Source of the DNA: Bradyrhizobium retamae | GTDB lineage: Bacteria; Pseudomonadota; Alphaproteobacteria; Rhizobiales; Xanthobacteraceae | Direction: 5' to 3' | Assembly (NCBI RefSeq): GCF_001440415.1 | Contig: NZ_LLYA01000225.1 | Coordinates: 162,789 to 226,788 of the forward strand | DNA: 64,000 nucleotides | Part shown: positions 28,135 through 37,500 of the stretch, piece by piece | Position numbering within the stretch: the stretch's first letter is position 1 | How the letters are laid out: every line of letters starts with the position of its first letter | Notes under the pieces: model-generated | What the model saw: the letters and a program-made list of their open reading frames with translations, nothing else | What the model was told of the DNA's origin: nothing | The model's database searches: none | Program-made: the position numbers and the translations under genes

Positions 28135-28650
28135 ATGACCGCGCCGCGCAAATCGCCTTCCGGCCAGGAAGGTTTCTTCTGGAAAACCAAGACGTTGGAG
28201 GAGATGTCCAGCGCCGAATGGGAAAGCCTGTGCGACGGTTGCGCGCGCTGCTGCCTGGAAAAGCTCGAAGACGAGGATACTGGGAAGATCTACTTTACCC
28301 ATGTTTCCTGCAAACTGCTCGATTCCGGCCTGTGCACCTGCAAGGACTACCAGAACCGTTCCGACAAGGTTCCGGATTGTGTCCGCCTGACGCCCGAGAA
28401 CGTCCGCACCCTGAGCTGGCTTCCGCCGAGCTGCGGCTACAAGCTGGTCGCCGAGGGACGCGATCTCTATTGGTGGCATCCGCTGATCTCGGGCGATCCC
28501 AATACCGTGCATGAAGCCGGCGTTTCGGTGCGCGGGCGGGTCCAGGGCACCGAGGACGAGATCCCCGACGAAGACCTCGAGGACCACATCGTGCAATGGC
28601 CGGCCTTGTTGCCGAAGCGGGCGCGGCTCAAGAAGAGACCTAAAGCCTGA
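28135..28650 (+). CDS. YcgN/UPF0260 family cysteine-cluster protein
   Basis: A 171-residue cytoplasmic protein with the family Cys set: LCDGCARCCLEK, HVSCKLLDSGLCTCKDY, DCVRLTPENV and LPPSCGYKL. The arrangement suggests metal or Fe-S binding, but no function has been established. ATG 28135. Upstream 276 bases show no gene. About 160 bases separate it from the MFS gene. Confidence 0.9.
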   Translation: MTAPRKSPSGQEGFFWKTKTLEEMSSAEWESLCDGCARCCLEKLEDEDTGKIYFTHVSCKLLDSGLCTCKDYQNRSDKVPDCVRLTPENVRTLSWLPPSCGYKLVAEGRDLYWWHPLISGDPNTVHEAGVSVRGRVQGTEDEIPDEDLEDHIVQWPALLPKRARLKKRPKA

Positions 28651-28811
28651 ACCTCCCGCCCTGATCGATCACGGAAACGCGACGATATTCTCGCGGGATG
28701 CACCCATGCGCATGAGGCGCTGCCCCGAGAGGAATTTGCCCTCTAAGGTGCTCGCTATATGGCGATTCCATCTCGGCGGCTTTGGTCGCGCAGAACAATA
28801 TTACGTCCGAC

Positions 28812-30386
28812 ATGAACCAGCACCAGCGGCAGGGCCGTGAACCTGCCGACCAGGCGACATTGCCCGACGATATCGGCGGCGAGCTCTCGCGCATCACGAG
28901 AGAGGTCATTGAGGTCAGCGATGCGCCGCCGATTGCGCCGCCCGCGCCGCTGACCCCGGCCGAGGTCCGCACCATCCTGATGAGCCTGTTGCTGACGATG
29001 TTCCTGGCGGCGCTCGACCAGACCATTGTGGCGACGGCGCTGCCGACCATTGGGCGCCAGTTCAACGACGTCAGCAATCTGTCCTGGGTCATCACCGCCT
29101 ATCTGCTGGCCTCGACCGCGGTTGCACCCGTGTTCGGCACGCTGAGCGACATCTACGGCCGCCGCGTCATGATCACGGTTTCGCTTGCCCTGTTCACGGT
29201 CGGCTCGATTCTTTGCGCGGTGGCGCCCAACATGCCGGTATTGATCGTTGCGCGCGGGCTGCAGGGGCTTGGCGGCGGCGGCATCATGCCGGTTGTGCAG
29301 ACCGTGATCTCCGACGTGGTTAGCCCGCGCGAGCGCGGCAAGTATCAGGCCTATTTCAGCGGCGTCTGGATGGCGGCTGGGCTGATGGGCCCTGTGCTCG
29401 GCGGCGTGTTCGCCGAGCATCTGCACTGGTCGATGATCTTCTGGATCAACGTGCCGCTTGCTGTCGGCGCGCTGTTTCTGCTGCTGCCGAAGATGGGCAA
29501 GATCCCGGTGTTCCACCGCCGCCGCAAGGTCGACTGGTTCGGTGGCGTACTGCTGATGGCGTCTGCCGTCGTGGTCATGCTGGTGCTCACCTGGGGTGGC
29601 AACCGTTATGCCTGGCTGTCGCCCGCGATCATGGCGATGATCGGCGCCTCGGCGGCGCTGGCGCTCGCCTTTGTCTGGCACGCGCGCAATGCCGAAGAGC
29701 CGTTCCTGCCGCTGCCGCTGCTCGGCGGAACAGTGGTGCCTTACGCCATGGTGGCCGGCGCCTGCGCGCTCGGCGCCATCACCGGGCTGACCGTGCATCT
29801 GCCGCTGTATTACGAGGTCGTCTATCATCTGACCGCGAGCGAAGCGGGGCTTGCGCTGATTCCGCTCGCCGCGATCTCCACCTGTGGTGCCGCGATCGCC
29901 GGACGGACGATGGCGCGCGCGAAGCACTACAAGCGCGTGGCCGTAGTGGGCACTTCGGCGGCGGCGATCTTCGGTATGGTGCTGACCGTGGCGACGCTGC
30001 CGCTGTGGGGTTTGCTGATCGTCCTGTCGCTGTTCGCGCTCGGGCTCGGCACGACGTTCCCGGTCAGCGTGGTGTCGCTGCAGAACTCGGTGGCGCGCCC
30101 GCAGATCGGCACCGTCACGGGGGCGATGAATTTCTTCCGCGCGCTGATGTCGTCGTTCACGGTCGCTGCCTTCAGCGCGATCCTCTTGATGGCGCTCGGC
30201 GCCGGCATCTCGCTCGGCGAACATCGCGGCCCAGCGAACGCGATCCCCGTCGCCGACATGATCACCGCGTTCCGCTATGTGTTCGGCGCCGCCGCCGCGC
30301 TTTTGGCCTGCGCCGCGCTTTGCATCATGGCGATGGAGGAGCGGCCGCTGGCCGGCCCCTCGACGCCGGCGGAGATGGCGGAGTAG
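28812..30386 (+). CDS. MFS exporter, DHA2-type (14 spans)
   Basis: About 524 residues. After a 50-residue hydrophilic N-terminus come 14 hydrophobic spans. The A motif lies in GTLSDIYGRRVMITVS, the DHA1/2 motif B-like segment in VARGLQGLGGGGIMPVV and motif C-like GVWMAAGLMGPVLGGVFAEH are clear; the acidic LDQTIVATALPTI in span 1 is typical of multidrug proton antiporters of the EmrB/QacA branch. A TTG at 28782 would add ten residues; ATG 28812 is used. No regulator lies next to it. Substrate unknown. Confidence 0.88.
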   Translation: MNQHQRQGREPADQATLPDDIGGELSRITREVIEVSDAPPIAPPAPLTPAEVRTILMSLLLTMFLAALDQTIVATALPTIGRQFNDVSNLSWVITAYLLASTAVAPVFGTLSDIYGRRVMITVSLALFTVGSILCAVAPNMPVLIVARGLQGLGGGGIMPVVQTVISDVVSPRERGKYQAYFSGVWMAAGLMGPVLGGVFAEHLHWSMIFWINVPLAVGALFLLLPKMGKIPVFHRRRKVDWFGGVLLMASAVVVMLVLTWGGNRYAWLSPAIMAMIGASAALALAFVWHARNAEEPFLPLPLLGGTVVPYAMVAGACALGAITGLTVHLPLYYEVVYHLTASEAGLALIPLAAISTCGAAIAGRTMARAKHYKRVAVVGTSAAAIFGMVLTVATLPLWGLLIVLSLFALGLGTTFPVSVVSLQNSVARPQIGTVTGAMNFFRALMSSFTVAAFSAILLMALGAGISLGEHRGPANAIPVADMITAFRYVFGAAAALLACAALCIMAMEERPLAGPSTPAEMAE

Positions 30387-30404
30387 GGGGAGGGACGTAA
30401 CCCC

Positions 30405-32039
30405 TCAGGTCCCGGGCCTCGAAACCTCGGTCTCCTTGCTGGTGATGAATTCCAACAGCACCGGGACGCCTTCCTGCGTCTTCTGGATACCGCGCTTGAT
30501 GGCGGGGATGATGTCTTCCGGTTTCGTCACCCGCTCGCCATAGCCGCCGAACGCGCGCGCCATCGCGGCGTAGTCGCCGGAAATGTCGGTGGAACGGTAT
30601 TTCTCTGTCGAGATCGGCATCACCTTCAGCTCGATCGCCATTGAAAAATTGTTCAGCAGGATCGACATGATCGGGATGCGTTCGCGCACGGCAGTCTCGA
30701 AATCCATGCCGGTGAAGCCGATCGCGGCATCGCCCCAGACGTTGATGCAGAGCTTGTCGGGTTTTGCTAGCTTGGCGCCCATCGCAAGGCCAAGGCCGTA
30801 GCCGAGCTGCGTGGTCTTGCCCCAGCCGATATAGGACAAGGGCTCGACCGATTTCCAGAACGGCGAGAGCTGGTCGCGCGGGCTGCCGGCGTCGTGAGTG
30901 ATGATGGTGTTGTTGATGTCGACGGTGTGCTGCAGGTCCCACAGTACGCGATAAGGGCTCAGCGGGGCCTCGTTATGCGTCAGCTTCGGCATCCATTTCG
31001 CCAGCCACTCCTTGTGCGAGGCCGCGATCTCCGCGGCGACTGCGGTTGCGTCCCGATCGGACGTAACGGTCCTGCCGATCTCTTCCAACAAGGCATCGAG
31101 CACCAGGGCAGCATCGCCGACCAGGCCGATTTTGGCCTCGACATCCTTGTTGAGATGATTGGGATCGAGCGTGGAATGAATGATGGTTTTGCCCTTCGGC
31201 ATGGCGATGCCGAAGGAGGTCTCGGTGAACGAGCAGCCGATGCCGAAGATCACGTCGGCATCGCCCAAGAATTTTGGCACCGCGCGCGGCACGGCGAGGC
31301 CGCCCGAGCCCAGCGATAGCGGATGCGTCTCCGGAAACGACGACTTGCCGCCAAGGCTGGTCGTGACGGGAATGGCGAGGCGCTCGGCCAGCCGTCTGAG
31401 CTGCGGCCAGGCCTTTGCGTAATGCACGCCCTGGCCGGCATAGATCACCGGACGCTTCGCTGCGACGAGCACGGCCGCCGCTTCCTTTACATGCACGGGA
31501 TCCGCACCGTAGCGGGTGCGCAGCACCGGTGTGTAGTTGAGAGGCTCCGGCACTTCCTCGTTCCACATGTCGGCCGGGATTTCGACAATGACCGGTCCCC
31601 CGCGGCCGTTCTTCAATTTGGTGAACGCTCTCCGGAAGATGTTGCAGACTTCTGCCGCGATGTTGATTGGCTCGGACGACTTCGAGAACGCCTTCATCGT
31701 TTGGCTGGAATTGAAGTTCGGATCGATATTGGCGAGTCTCCGCGCGTAGCCCATCGGCAGCACCAGCACGGGGACTGATTCGCCGTAGCATTGCGCCACG
31801 CCGCCCATTGCGTTCTCGGCGCCGGGCCCGTGCTGCATGCAGAACGCGCCGATAGAACGGCCCGAAGTAACGCGCGAGATCGCATCCGCCATGTGAACGC
31901 CGATGCGTTCCTGCCGCACCATCACCGGGCGGATATCGGCATTGGCGGCATATTCGATGAGATGATTGACCGGATAGCCGCAGAGGATTTCGATTCCTTC
32001 GCGCTTCATGATTTCTGCGATGGCGGCGCCGAGCTTCAT
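30405..32039 (-). CDS. Thiamine-pyrophosphate enzyme, acetolactate synthase-like
   Basis: A 544-residue TPP-dependent enzyme with the three-domain ALS/oxalyl-CoA decarboxylase fold. The N-terminal Pyr domain has the catalytic Glu in VRQERIGVHMADAI; the PP domain has the TPP-binding motif GDAAIGFTGMDFETAV ending with the conserved NN in ILLNNFSM. It lacks the small subunit partner nearby and differs from housekeeping IlvB by length, so a catabolic 2-keto acid or acyl-CoA decarboxylase is as likely. ATG 32039. Convergent with the MFS gene, 18 bases apart. Confidence 0.85.
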   Translation of the reverse strand: MKLGAAIAEIMKREGIEILCGYPVNHLIEYAANADIRPVMVRQERIGVHMADAISRVTSGRSIGAFCMQHGPGAENAMGGVAQCYGESVPVLVLPMGYARRLANIDPNFNSSQTMKAFSKSSEPINIAAEVCNIFRRAFTKLKNGRGGPVIVEIPADMWNEEVPEPLNYTPVLRTRYGADPVHVKEAAAVLVAAKRPVIYAGQGVHYAKAWPQLRRLAERLAIPVTTSLGGKSSFPETHPLSLGSGGLAVPRAVPKFLGDADVIFGIGCSFTETSFGIAMPKGKTIIHSTLDPNHLNKDVEAKIGLVGDAALVLDALLEEIGRTVTSDRDATAVAAEIAASHKEWLAKWMPKLTHNEAPLSPYRVLWDLQHTVDINNTIITHDAGSPRDQLSPFWKSVEPLSYIGWGKTTQLGYGLGLAMGAKLAKPDKLCINVWGDAAIGFTGMDFETAVRERIPIMSILLNNFSMAIELKVMPISTEKYRSTDISGDYAAMARAFGGYGERVTKPEDIIPAIKRGIQKTQEGVPVLLEFITSKETEVSRPGT

Positions 32040-32437
32040 GACGGTCTTCTCCCCTCGATACGGGCCGGTTTGGTCCAGCCGATTTGCGACAGTTGGACAG
32101 GATTTTCCGACCCGGTAAAGCGCGGACGGCGCGTGCGTTCGGAAGTGCTGATATGCGTTTTGCCGCTCAAGCCAAAAGATGAGGCAACCGGGGGAGAATA
32201 TTCGTGCTGTGAGCGCCCGAGCTGCAGGCGAAAGTGGATCGTCTTGACTCGGCTTCGACGCTGCTGCGTTGCGAAAAAATCACAGACGCCTGCCAACTGA
32301 AGCGGCTTCACGGTCTTGTCATTCTCGCTGGAAATTTTTGCACTAGGTGTGTGCGCATGCATTTGCATGAAACGCGGGGCATCGCGGGACACAATTTGCA
32401 TATGTCGCGGGGCATCGCGAACAGGAGATATATAACA
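32040..32437. other. Intergenic, porin upstream region
   Basis: 398 bases between divergent genes. It holds the porin promoter and a long leader with a direct repeat (annotated separately). The frame open from 32234 into the porin has no signal peptide and is not the gene start. Confidence 0.6.
32361..32419 (+). repeat. Direct repeat in the porin leader
   Basis: Two 26-base copies, 33 bases apart: ATTTGCAT, four variable bases, then CGCGGGGCATCGCG, at 32361-32386 and 32394-32419. 22 of 26 positions match. The second copy ends 18 bases before the porin ATG, next to the ribosome binding site AGGAG at 32422-32426. Confidence 0.75.
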
Positions 32438-34036
32438 ATGAAAACAGCGCGAACTTTAATTTTAAGCTCGGCGGCGGGGCTGATCGCCCTGGGCGGCGCA
32501 CAAGCGGCCGACCTTCCGGTCAAAGCCAAGGCAGTCGAATATGTCAGGGTCTGTTCGCTCTACGGCGCCGGTTTCTTCTACATCCCGGGCAGCGACACCT
32601 GCATCAAGCTCGGCGGCTATCTGCGTGCGGACGTCACGTTCAACGGCGGCGCGCACGGCGCCCCTGCCTGGAGCGGCGATATCGGTCAGCAGAACCGCTA
32701 CGCCAATTACTTCGTGGCCCGCTCCCGTATGGCGCTGACGGTCGATACCCGTACCGCTACCGAATACGGTGTGGTCCGCACCTTCGGTCAGGCTGATATT
32801 CAGTTCACCACGCTCGGCGGCAGCACATTCAACCCCAATTCCCTCGCGACTAACCTCGGCAACAACGTGAACCTGCTTGACCAGGCCGGCGGCGGATATG
32901 TCGCGGTCGAATTCGTTTTCATCCAGTTCGCCGGCTTCACCTTCGGTAAGTCCGCCTCAGCCTATGCTACGCCGTGGCAGGGTTTCCCGGGCAATATCAA
33001 CTCCTCCTTACTCGGCGGCCAGAACACCGATACCGGCGTCAACAACATCCAGTACACTGCCGAGTTTGGCAACGGCGTATCGGCTTCGATCGGTCTCGAC
33101 GACCCGACCGTGTGGGATCGCACCGCCGTCTACAATCTGAGCATTCCCGGCGCGATCGGCGCCAACGGCACGGGCTCCAACGCCTATGCCGGCGTGCATG
33201 CGCCCGACATCGTCGGCAGAATCCGGGTGGACCAGGCCTGGGGCCTGTTCCAGCTTTCGGCTGCCGCGCATGAAGTGAGCGGTTCGTACAACACGCTCGG
33301 CGCGGGCTCTGTCCCGACCGCGTTTTCCGAAATCAGCGGCCACCCCGAGAGCAAGTGGGGCGGCGCGGTGATGGCGGCGTTGCAGATCAAGAACATTCCG
33401 ACCGGTGCAGGCGACGACATCAAGCTCGACGTATCCTACGCCAAGGGCGCCACCAAGTACGTCATCGCCACCAGCGGCACCTCGCCCAACTTTGCGATGT
33501 TCGGCGATAGCGGCTTCGGCTATCAGAGCGTCGGCTTCGGCGCGACGACCGACGGCGTCTACTTCCCGGGAGCGGCCGGTACCGGCGGTATCGCTTTGAC
33601 GACGGCCTGGGGCGTCCGCGGTGCGTTCAATCACAACTGGAATCCGAACTGGTCGACTAGCCTGTTCGGCAGCTATTCCGCCGTCAGGTACGACGGTGGC
33701 GCGAACGACAATCTGCTCGGTGCGGGGACCTCGACGGCCAAGGGCGCTTATTGCGCTGCTTTCGCCGCCAGCCACCCCGGTCAGGCGTTGGCCGGGAATG
33801 CTGCGGGCAACTACACCTGTAACCCCGACTTCAACGTCTCGCAGCTCGGCGTTGTTACCCGCTGGACCCCGGTCAAGAACCTGACGTTCTCGGGCGAAGT
33901 CCAGTGGTTCCATCTCGATCAGAAGATGTCGGGCTCCTCGGTGTTCACGGCGGCCGCTCCGAAGCCGAACGCGCTCTACGAGTTCAAGGATCAGGACACT
34001 GTCCTGCTCCAGTTCCGCGCCCAGCGTAACTTCTAA
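32438..34036 (+). CDS. Outer-membrane porin (Porin_2 / RopA-like)
   Basis: A 532-residue outer-membrane beta-barrel porin. The signal peptide is clear (residues 1-23, ending GGAQA), followed by ADLPVKAKAVEYVRVCSLYG, GAGFFYIPGSDTCIKLGGYL and RADVTF, the N-terminal signature of the Porin_2 family of Rhizobiales. A conserved disulfide-like Cys pair brackets the IPGSDT turn. The C-terminus, LLQFRAQRNF, ends in Phe as expected for barrel assembly. ATG 32438 has AGGAGA upstream. Followed by a strong terminator. Likely a major general-diffusion porin. Confidence 0.92.
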   Translation: MKTARTLILSSAAGLIALGGAQAADLPVKAKAVEYVRVCSLYGAGFFYIPGSDTCIKLGGYLRADVTFNGGAHGAPAWSGDIGQQNRYANYFVARSRMALTVDTRTATEYGVVRTFGQADIQFTTLGGSTFNPNSLATNLGNNVNLLDQAGGGYVAVEFVFIQFAGFTFGKSASAYATPWQGFPGNINSSLLGGQNTDTGVNNIQYTAEFGNGVSASIGLDDPTVWDRTAVYNLSIPGAIGANGTGSNAYAGVHAPDIVGRIRVDQAWGLFQLSAAAHEVSGSYNTLGAGSVPTAFSEISGHPESKWGGAVMAALQIKNIPTGAGDDIKLDVSYAKGATKYVIATSGTSPNFAMFGDSGFGYQSVGFGATTDGVYFPGAAGTGGIALTTAWGVRGAFNHNWNPNWSTSLFGSYSAVRYDGGANDNLLGAGTSTAKGAYCAAFAASHPGQALAGNAAGNYTCNPDFNVSQLGVVTRWTPVKNLTFSGEVQWFHLDQKMSGSSVFTAAAPKPNALYEFKDQDTVLLQFRAQRNF

Positions 34037-34047
34037 GAACGATCCAT

Positions 34048-34075
34048 GGACCGGGCTCTTGCCCGGTCCCTTGTT
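34048..34075 (+). terminator. Rho-independent terminator of the porin
   Basis: GGACCGGGC (34048-34056) and GCCCGGTCC (34061-34069) form a perfect 9-bp stem with a 4-base loop, followed by CTTGTT, 11 bases after the stop codon. Confidence 0.85.
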
Positions 34076-34098
34076 CAACGCCGTGGCGGGCGGGGTGA

Positions 34099-34266
34099 CT
34101 ACCTCGCCTCGCTGCGGCGGCTGAGCATCGCCGCAATCAGGTCAAGTACCTGATCCAGGATAAGGTAATTCGCGGCCGCCGAGATGTCGGCGGCGCGCTG
34201 CTCCTCAGTCTCGTCGTGCAAGAGACCGATGTAATTCCTTCCCGCTTCGCGCTTCTGCGCAATCAT
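34099..34266 (-). CDS. Small helical protein, 55 residues
   Basis: Minus-strand frame of 55 codons starting MIAQKREAGRNYIGLLHD and ending AAMLSRRSEAR. The composition is that of a soluble amphipathic helix pair (QRAADISAAANYLILDQVLD). No known family. A GGAGTG stretch precedes the ATG. It lies between the porin terminator and the pilin gene. I include it because codon use and start context look genuine, but support is modest. Confidence 0.45.
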   Translation of the reverse strand: MIAQKREAGRNYIGLLHDETEEQRAADISAAANYLILDQVLDLIAAMLSRRSEAR

Positions 34267-34482
34267 GTGCGCTCACTCCGCAAGACGCCGATCGGGCGAG
34301 GGTGACTGGTCGGCACACAATCGATGGTAAATTTTCCTTACCGTAGGATTCCGGGGCGGAATTCCTCGTCGCCCTTAATCAATCGTTCATTCTGTTCCAC
34401 AAGGCCTCTTCAACCGTTCCGACCTAGAGTTTAGGCAGTATGGCGCGAGAGAATTTCGGGGAGCGTCGACAGGAGTTTGTCC

Positions 34483-34647
34483 ATGCGTCGAGTACTGGAA
34501 CGATTTGTCGGCGATGAATGCGGCGCTACCGCCATCGAATATTGCCTGATTGCGGCCGGCATCAGCATCGTGATCGTCAGCGCCGTCAACGGCATCGGCA
34601 CCACGCTCAGCACGAAATTCAGCGACGTCAGCACCAGACTCAAGTAG
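34483..34647 (+). CDS. Flp/Fap-type IVb pilin
   Basis: A 54-residue prepilin. The leader MRRVLERFVGDECG is followed by the type IVb signature ATAIEYCLIAAGISIVIVSA, so the prepilin peptidase would cut after Gly14 and leave a hydrophobic polymerisation helix. The tail, NGIGTTLSTKFSDVSTRLK, fits Flp pilins. AGGAG (34471-34475) lies 7 bases before ATG 34483. The Tad secretion genes that assemble such pilins are not nearby, so this is an orphan pilin locus. Position 6 of the signature is Cys where Gly or Ala is usual. Confidence 0.88.
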   Translation: MRRVLERFVGDECGATAIEYCLIAAGISIVIVSAVNGIGTTLSTKFSDVSTRLK

Positions 34648-34882
34648 CGGGCAAGGCCGCACAGACATCATGCTGGAACTGCTGTTTGGGCCGCTGACGG
34701 TGTCCTGGGGCCATCAATTCTAGCCTGCGTCCAGCAAAATCCGTGGTGCGTGATCTCCGTGATATTGGTCGCAGCCTTGTTGATCGATTCGATGGTCAAC
34801 GACCGGTCGTCTGGTGGTTGCGATGGCGGGTTGGACTTTGGCAGCGGGGGCGGGACGGCGGCGGGGATTGAAACCGGCGCTA

Positions 34883-35119
34883 TTATTTGTCTTTTGGGTC
34901 CGCATTGAGGGCCCGCAGCATCGCGATCCGCGCGAACATCAACCAGCCGCCGCCGGTCTCGGCCGCGTTGATCAGATTCTCCACCGCGACCTGCCAGTGC
35001 GCCTCGTGCTGCACTTCCTCCGGCAATGCCATGACATAGTCGGCGGCCTGCTGCAGCGTCGCGAGCTTACGGCCGCCACGAAGCGGTATCGGATCATCGA
35101 ACGGGGTCGACCACGGCAT
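34883..35119 (-). CDS. Small conserved protein of unknown function
   Basis: A 78-residue protein: MPWSTPFDDPIPLRGGRKLA, TLQQAADYVMALPEEVQHEA, HWQVAVENLINAAETGGGWL. The ATLQQAADYVMALP segment with the following HWQ is a recurring small-protein pattern in rhizobia. Soluble, no signal. It sits downstream of the Ku gene on the same strand, 40 bases away, and may be co-transcribed. Confidence 0.7.
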   Translation of the reverse strand: MPWSTPFDDPIPLRGGRKLATLQQAADYVMALPEEVQHEAHWQVAVENLINAAETGGGWLMFARIAMLRALNADPKDK

Positions 35120-35159
35120 CGCGCGCTAGATGGTTCTATCTATCGCGCTCCTCGCCCGA

Positions 35160-36125
35160 TCATCCGGCCTTTTTGGTGCGAGCGGCGGTACGCACCGGCT
35201 TTTCCGCCTTCTTCGACGCTTCCTTCGCCGTCTCCTTGGCGGCGCGCTTTCCGTTACCGCTGATCGGCAACAGCATCTCGCGCTGGCCGGCGGCGGCCTT
35301 CTTCGGCTTCTTGCCCTTGGTCTTGGCGGCGGCAGGGGCGGCCTGCTGTTCGCTGGCAAGGCTGCGCTTGAGCGCGTCCATCAGATTAATGACGTTGCCG
35401 GCGGTCTTCGGCGCCGCCTTGGCCTTCGTGCTCAGGCCGTTGCGCTTCTGGTTGATCAGATCGATCAGCGCCTGCTCGTAGCGGTCCTCGAACTGCTCGG
35501 GCTCGAATGAGGCGGATTTCTGCTCGACGATATGCTTCGCCAGATCAAGCATGTCCTTGGTGATCTTCACGTCCTGGATATCGTCGAAATATTCCTTCTC
35601 GTTGCGTACTTCATAGGGGTAGCGCAGCAGCGTTCCCATCAGCCCCTTCTCGAGCGGCTCTAGCGCGATAATGTGCTCGCGGTTGGTCAGTACCACGCGG
35701 CCGATCGCGACCTTGTCCATGCTCCGGATGGTTTCACGGATCACCGCAAACGCATCGTGGCCGACCTTGCCGTCCGGCACGAGATAATAGGGGCGGATCA
35801 GATAGCGGCCGTCGATATCGGATTTCGGAACGAATTCGTCGATCTCGATGGTGCGGGTCGATTCCAGTGCGATGTCGTCTAGCTCATCCTTCGACACTTC
35901 GATGTAGGTGTCGGTATCGATCTTGTAGCCTTTCATGATGTCTTCGCTGGCGACTTCCTCGCCGGTCTCGGCGTCGACCTTGGCGTATTTGATGCGGTGG
36001 CCGGTCTTGCGGTTGATCTGGTTGAACGAAACCTTCTCGGTATCCGAGGTCGCCGGATAGAGGGCGACAGGACAGGTCACGAGCGACAGGCGCAGAAAAC
36101 CCTTCCAATTGGCGCGGGGGGCCAT
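35160..36125 (-). CDS. ku: Ku protein (non-homologous end joining)
   Basis: A 321-residue bacterial Ku. The core domain runs from MAPRANWKGFLRLSLVTCPV through NQINRKTGHRIKYAKVDAET and EDIMKGYKIDTDTYIEVSKD, all diagnostic, to about residue 250. The tail is Lys/Ala-rich (KTKGKKPKKAAAG, KKAEKPVRTAARTKK), typical of the extended C-terminus that helps DNA binding. Ku bridges broken ends and recruits LigD; ligD is not in the window. ATG 36125. Confidence 0.94.
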   Translation of the reverse strand: MAPRANWKGFLRLSLVTCPVALYPATSDTEKVSFNQINRKTGHRIKYAKVDAETGEEVASEDIMKGYKIDTDTYIEVSKDELDDIALESTRTIEIDEFVPKSDIDGRYLIRPYYLVPDGKVGHDAFAVIRETIRSMDKVAIGRVVLTNREHIIALEPLEKGLMGTLLRYPYEVRNEKEYFDDIQDVKITKDMLDLAKHIVEQKSASFEPEQFEDRYEQALIDLINQKRNGLSTKAKAAPKTAGNVINLMDALKRSLASEQQAAPAAAKTKGKKPKKAAAGQREMLLPISGNGKRAAKETAKEASKKAEKPVRTAARTKKAG

Positions 36126-36375
36126 GGGCTACTCCGAAATACGCAACAGACGAACGGGAAGGATACCACCGGATCACCCCGTCTCAAACATGCCGGGCTA
36201 GGGAATCTCGGAACGCCGTTAACCCTTCCGCGCGGCGGCGGGCCTGCGACCTTTTGAGCACGGCGGCCGCGCGACACGCCCAATACCCGGAACATCACTT
36301 TCGATCATGCGTTGCTTCCACAGGCGATGTCGGAGCATTGGCTGACATTACAGGTACTTACTCGAAGAGGTTCCC

Positions 36376-36528
36376 ATGGCAACGAAACGACATGGCCAGA
36401 TCGTCGAAACCCCGACTGAGGCGCGCCAAGCCGAGCCCGGCCCGTCCGTGCTTGCACTCCTGACGGTATCGACCGGGCTCGCGATTCTGATCCTTGGCAT
36501 CGTCTGGTTCATATTCTTCCGCACGTAA
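36376..36528 (+). CDS. Small single-span membrane protein
   Basis: A 50-residue protein starting MATKRHGQIVETPTEARQAE, with a C-terminal membrane span (LLTVSTGLAILILGIVWFIF) and a basic FFRT end. GAAGAGG precedes ATG 36376 by 5 bases. The polar N-terminus followed by one span resembles small conserved membrane proteins of this genus. No function known. Confidence 0.65.
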   Translation: MATKRHGQIVETPTEARQAEPGPSVLALLTVSTGLAILILGIVWFIFFRT

Positions 36529-36811
36529 GGGACTGACTGAGGCTGCGCGACCGGGACGCTTATCCGCGCGGCTGGACGTGTCGTGTCCCGCTTTTTCGGG
36601 AGCCGTTGCCATAAGCAACCTGCCGGGCCCCCCTTGGGGCATCCGATCGGGCATGTTAGGCGTTGGGCCTGCGGTTTGCGGGCGCGCCCGGGCCCGCGGA
36701 AAGCGTTATGACGAAAGTCGCACTGCCCGGTGTGCCTCGTTCATGGCCCGTTCACCCCGCTGAGCCTCATCATGAGAACTGATATTGTAGGGCTCACTAT
36801 TGGAGGCCAGC
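36529..36811. other. Intergenic, upstream of response regulator
   Basis: 283 bases, no gene supported. The right end has GGAGG (36802-36806) before the TTG start of the regulator. Confidence 0.4.
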
Positions 36812-37483
36812 TTGCGCCTGCTTGTCGTTGAGGACGATCCGGATCTCAACCGTCAGCTTACGACGGCTTTGACGGATGCCGGTTATGTGGTTGATCGCGC
36901 GTTCGACGGCGAGGAGGGGCACTATCTGGGCGACAGCGAGCCCTATGACGCCGTCGTCCTCGACATTGGGTTGCCGAAGATGGACGGCATCTCGGTGCTG
37001 GAGGCGTGGCGCCGCAACGGCCGCGCCATGCCGGTCCTGATCCTCACCGCGCGCGACCGCTGGAGCGACAAGGTGCAGGGGTTTGATGCCGGCGCCGACG
37101 ATTATGTCGCAAAGCCGTTTCACCTCGAAGAAGTGCTGGCGCGCATTCGCGCGCTGCTGCGCCGCTCCACCGGCCATGCCCAGTCGGAACTGACCTGCGG
37201 CCCGGTCTCGCTGGATACCCGCACCGGGCGGGTCAGCGTCTCAGGCAATCCGGTCAAGATGACCTCGCACGAATACCGGCTGCTGGCCTATCTGATGCAT
37301 CACACCGGGCGCGTGGTGTCGCGCACCGAACTGGTCGAGCATCTCTACGACCAGGACTTCGACCGCGACTCCAACACCATCGAGGTGTTCGTCGGCCGCA
37401 TCCGCAAGAAGCTCGACGTCGACATCATCCAGACCGTGCGTGGGCTCGGCTATCTCTTGACGCCGCCCTCACCGGGCGTCTGA
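36812..37483 (+). CDS. feuP: OmpR-family response regulator, FeuP-like
   Basis: About 223 residues: a receiver domain (RLLVVEDDPDLNRQLTTAL; phospho-acceptor Asp in VVLDIGLPKMDG; conserved Lys in DYVAKPFHLEEVL) and an OmpR winged-helix domain (LTCGPVSLDTRTGRVSVSG to RGLGYLL). TTG 36812 is chosen since GGAGG lies 6 bases upstream and it gives the family start RLLVVEDD; an in-frame TTG at 36800 adds four residues. It precedes a histidine kinase and, further down, ccmIEFH and degP, the neighbourhood of rhizobial feuPQ, which act in iron uptake and cyclic glucan export. The symbol is inferred from context. Confidence 0.72.
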   Translation: MRLLVVEDDPDLNRQLTTALTDAGYVVDRAFDGEEGHYLGDSEPYDAVVLDIGLPKMDGISVLEAWRRNGRAMPVLILTARDRWSDKVQGFDAGADDYVAKPFHLEEVLARIRALLRRSTGHAQSELTCGPVSLDTRTGRVSVSGNPVKMTSHEYRLLAYLMHHTGRVVSRTELVEHLYDQDFDRDSNTIEVFVGRIRKKLDVDIIQTVRGLGYLLTPPSPGV

Positions 37484-37500
37484 TGAGCCTTGCTCTTTTA

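Noticed and set aside
28755..30224. 489-codon minus frame opposite the MFS gene
   Set aside because: His/Arg/Gln-rich translation typical of reversed membrane-protein codons.
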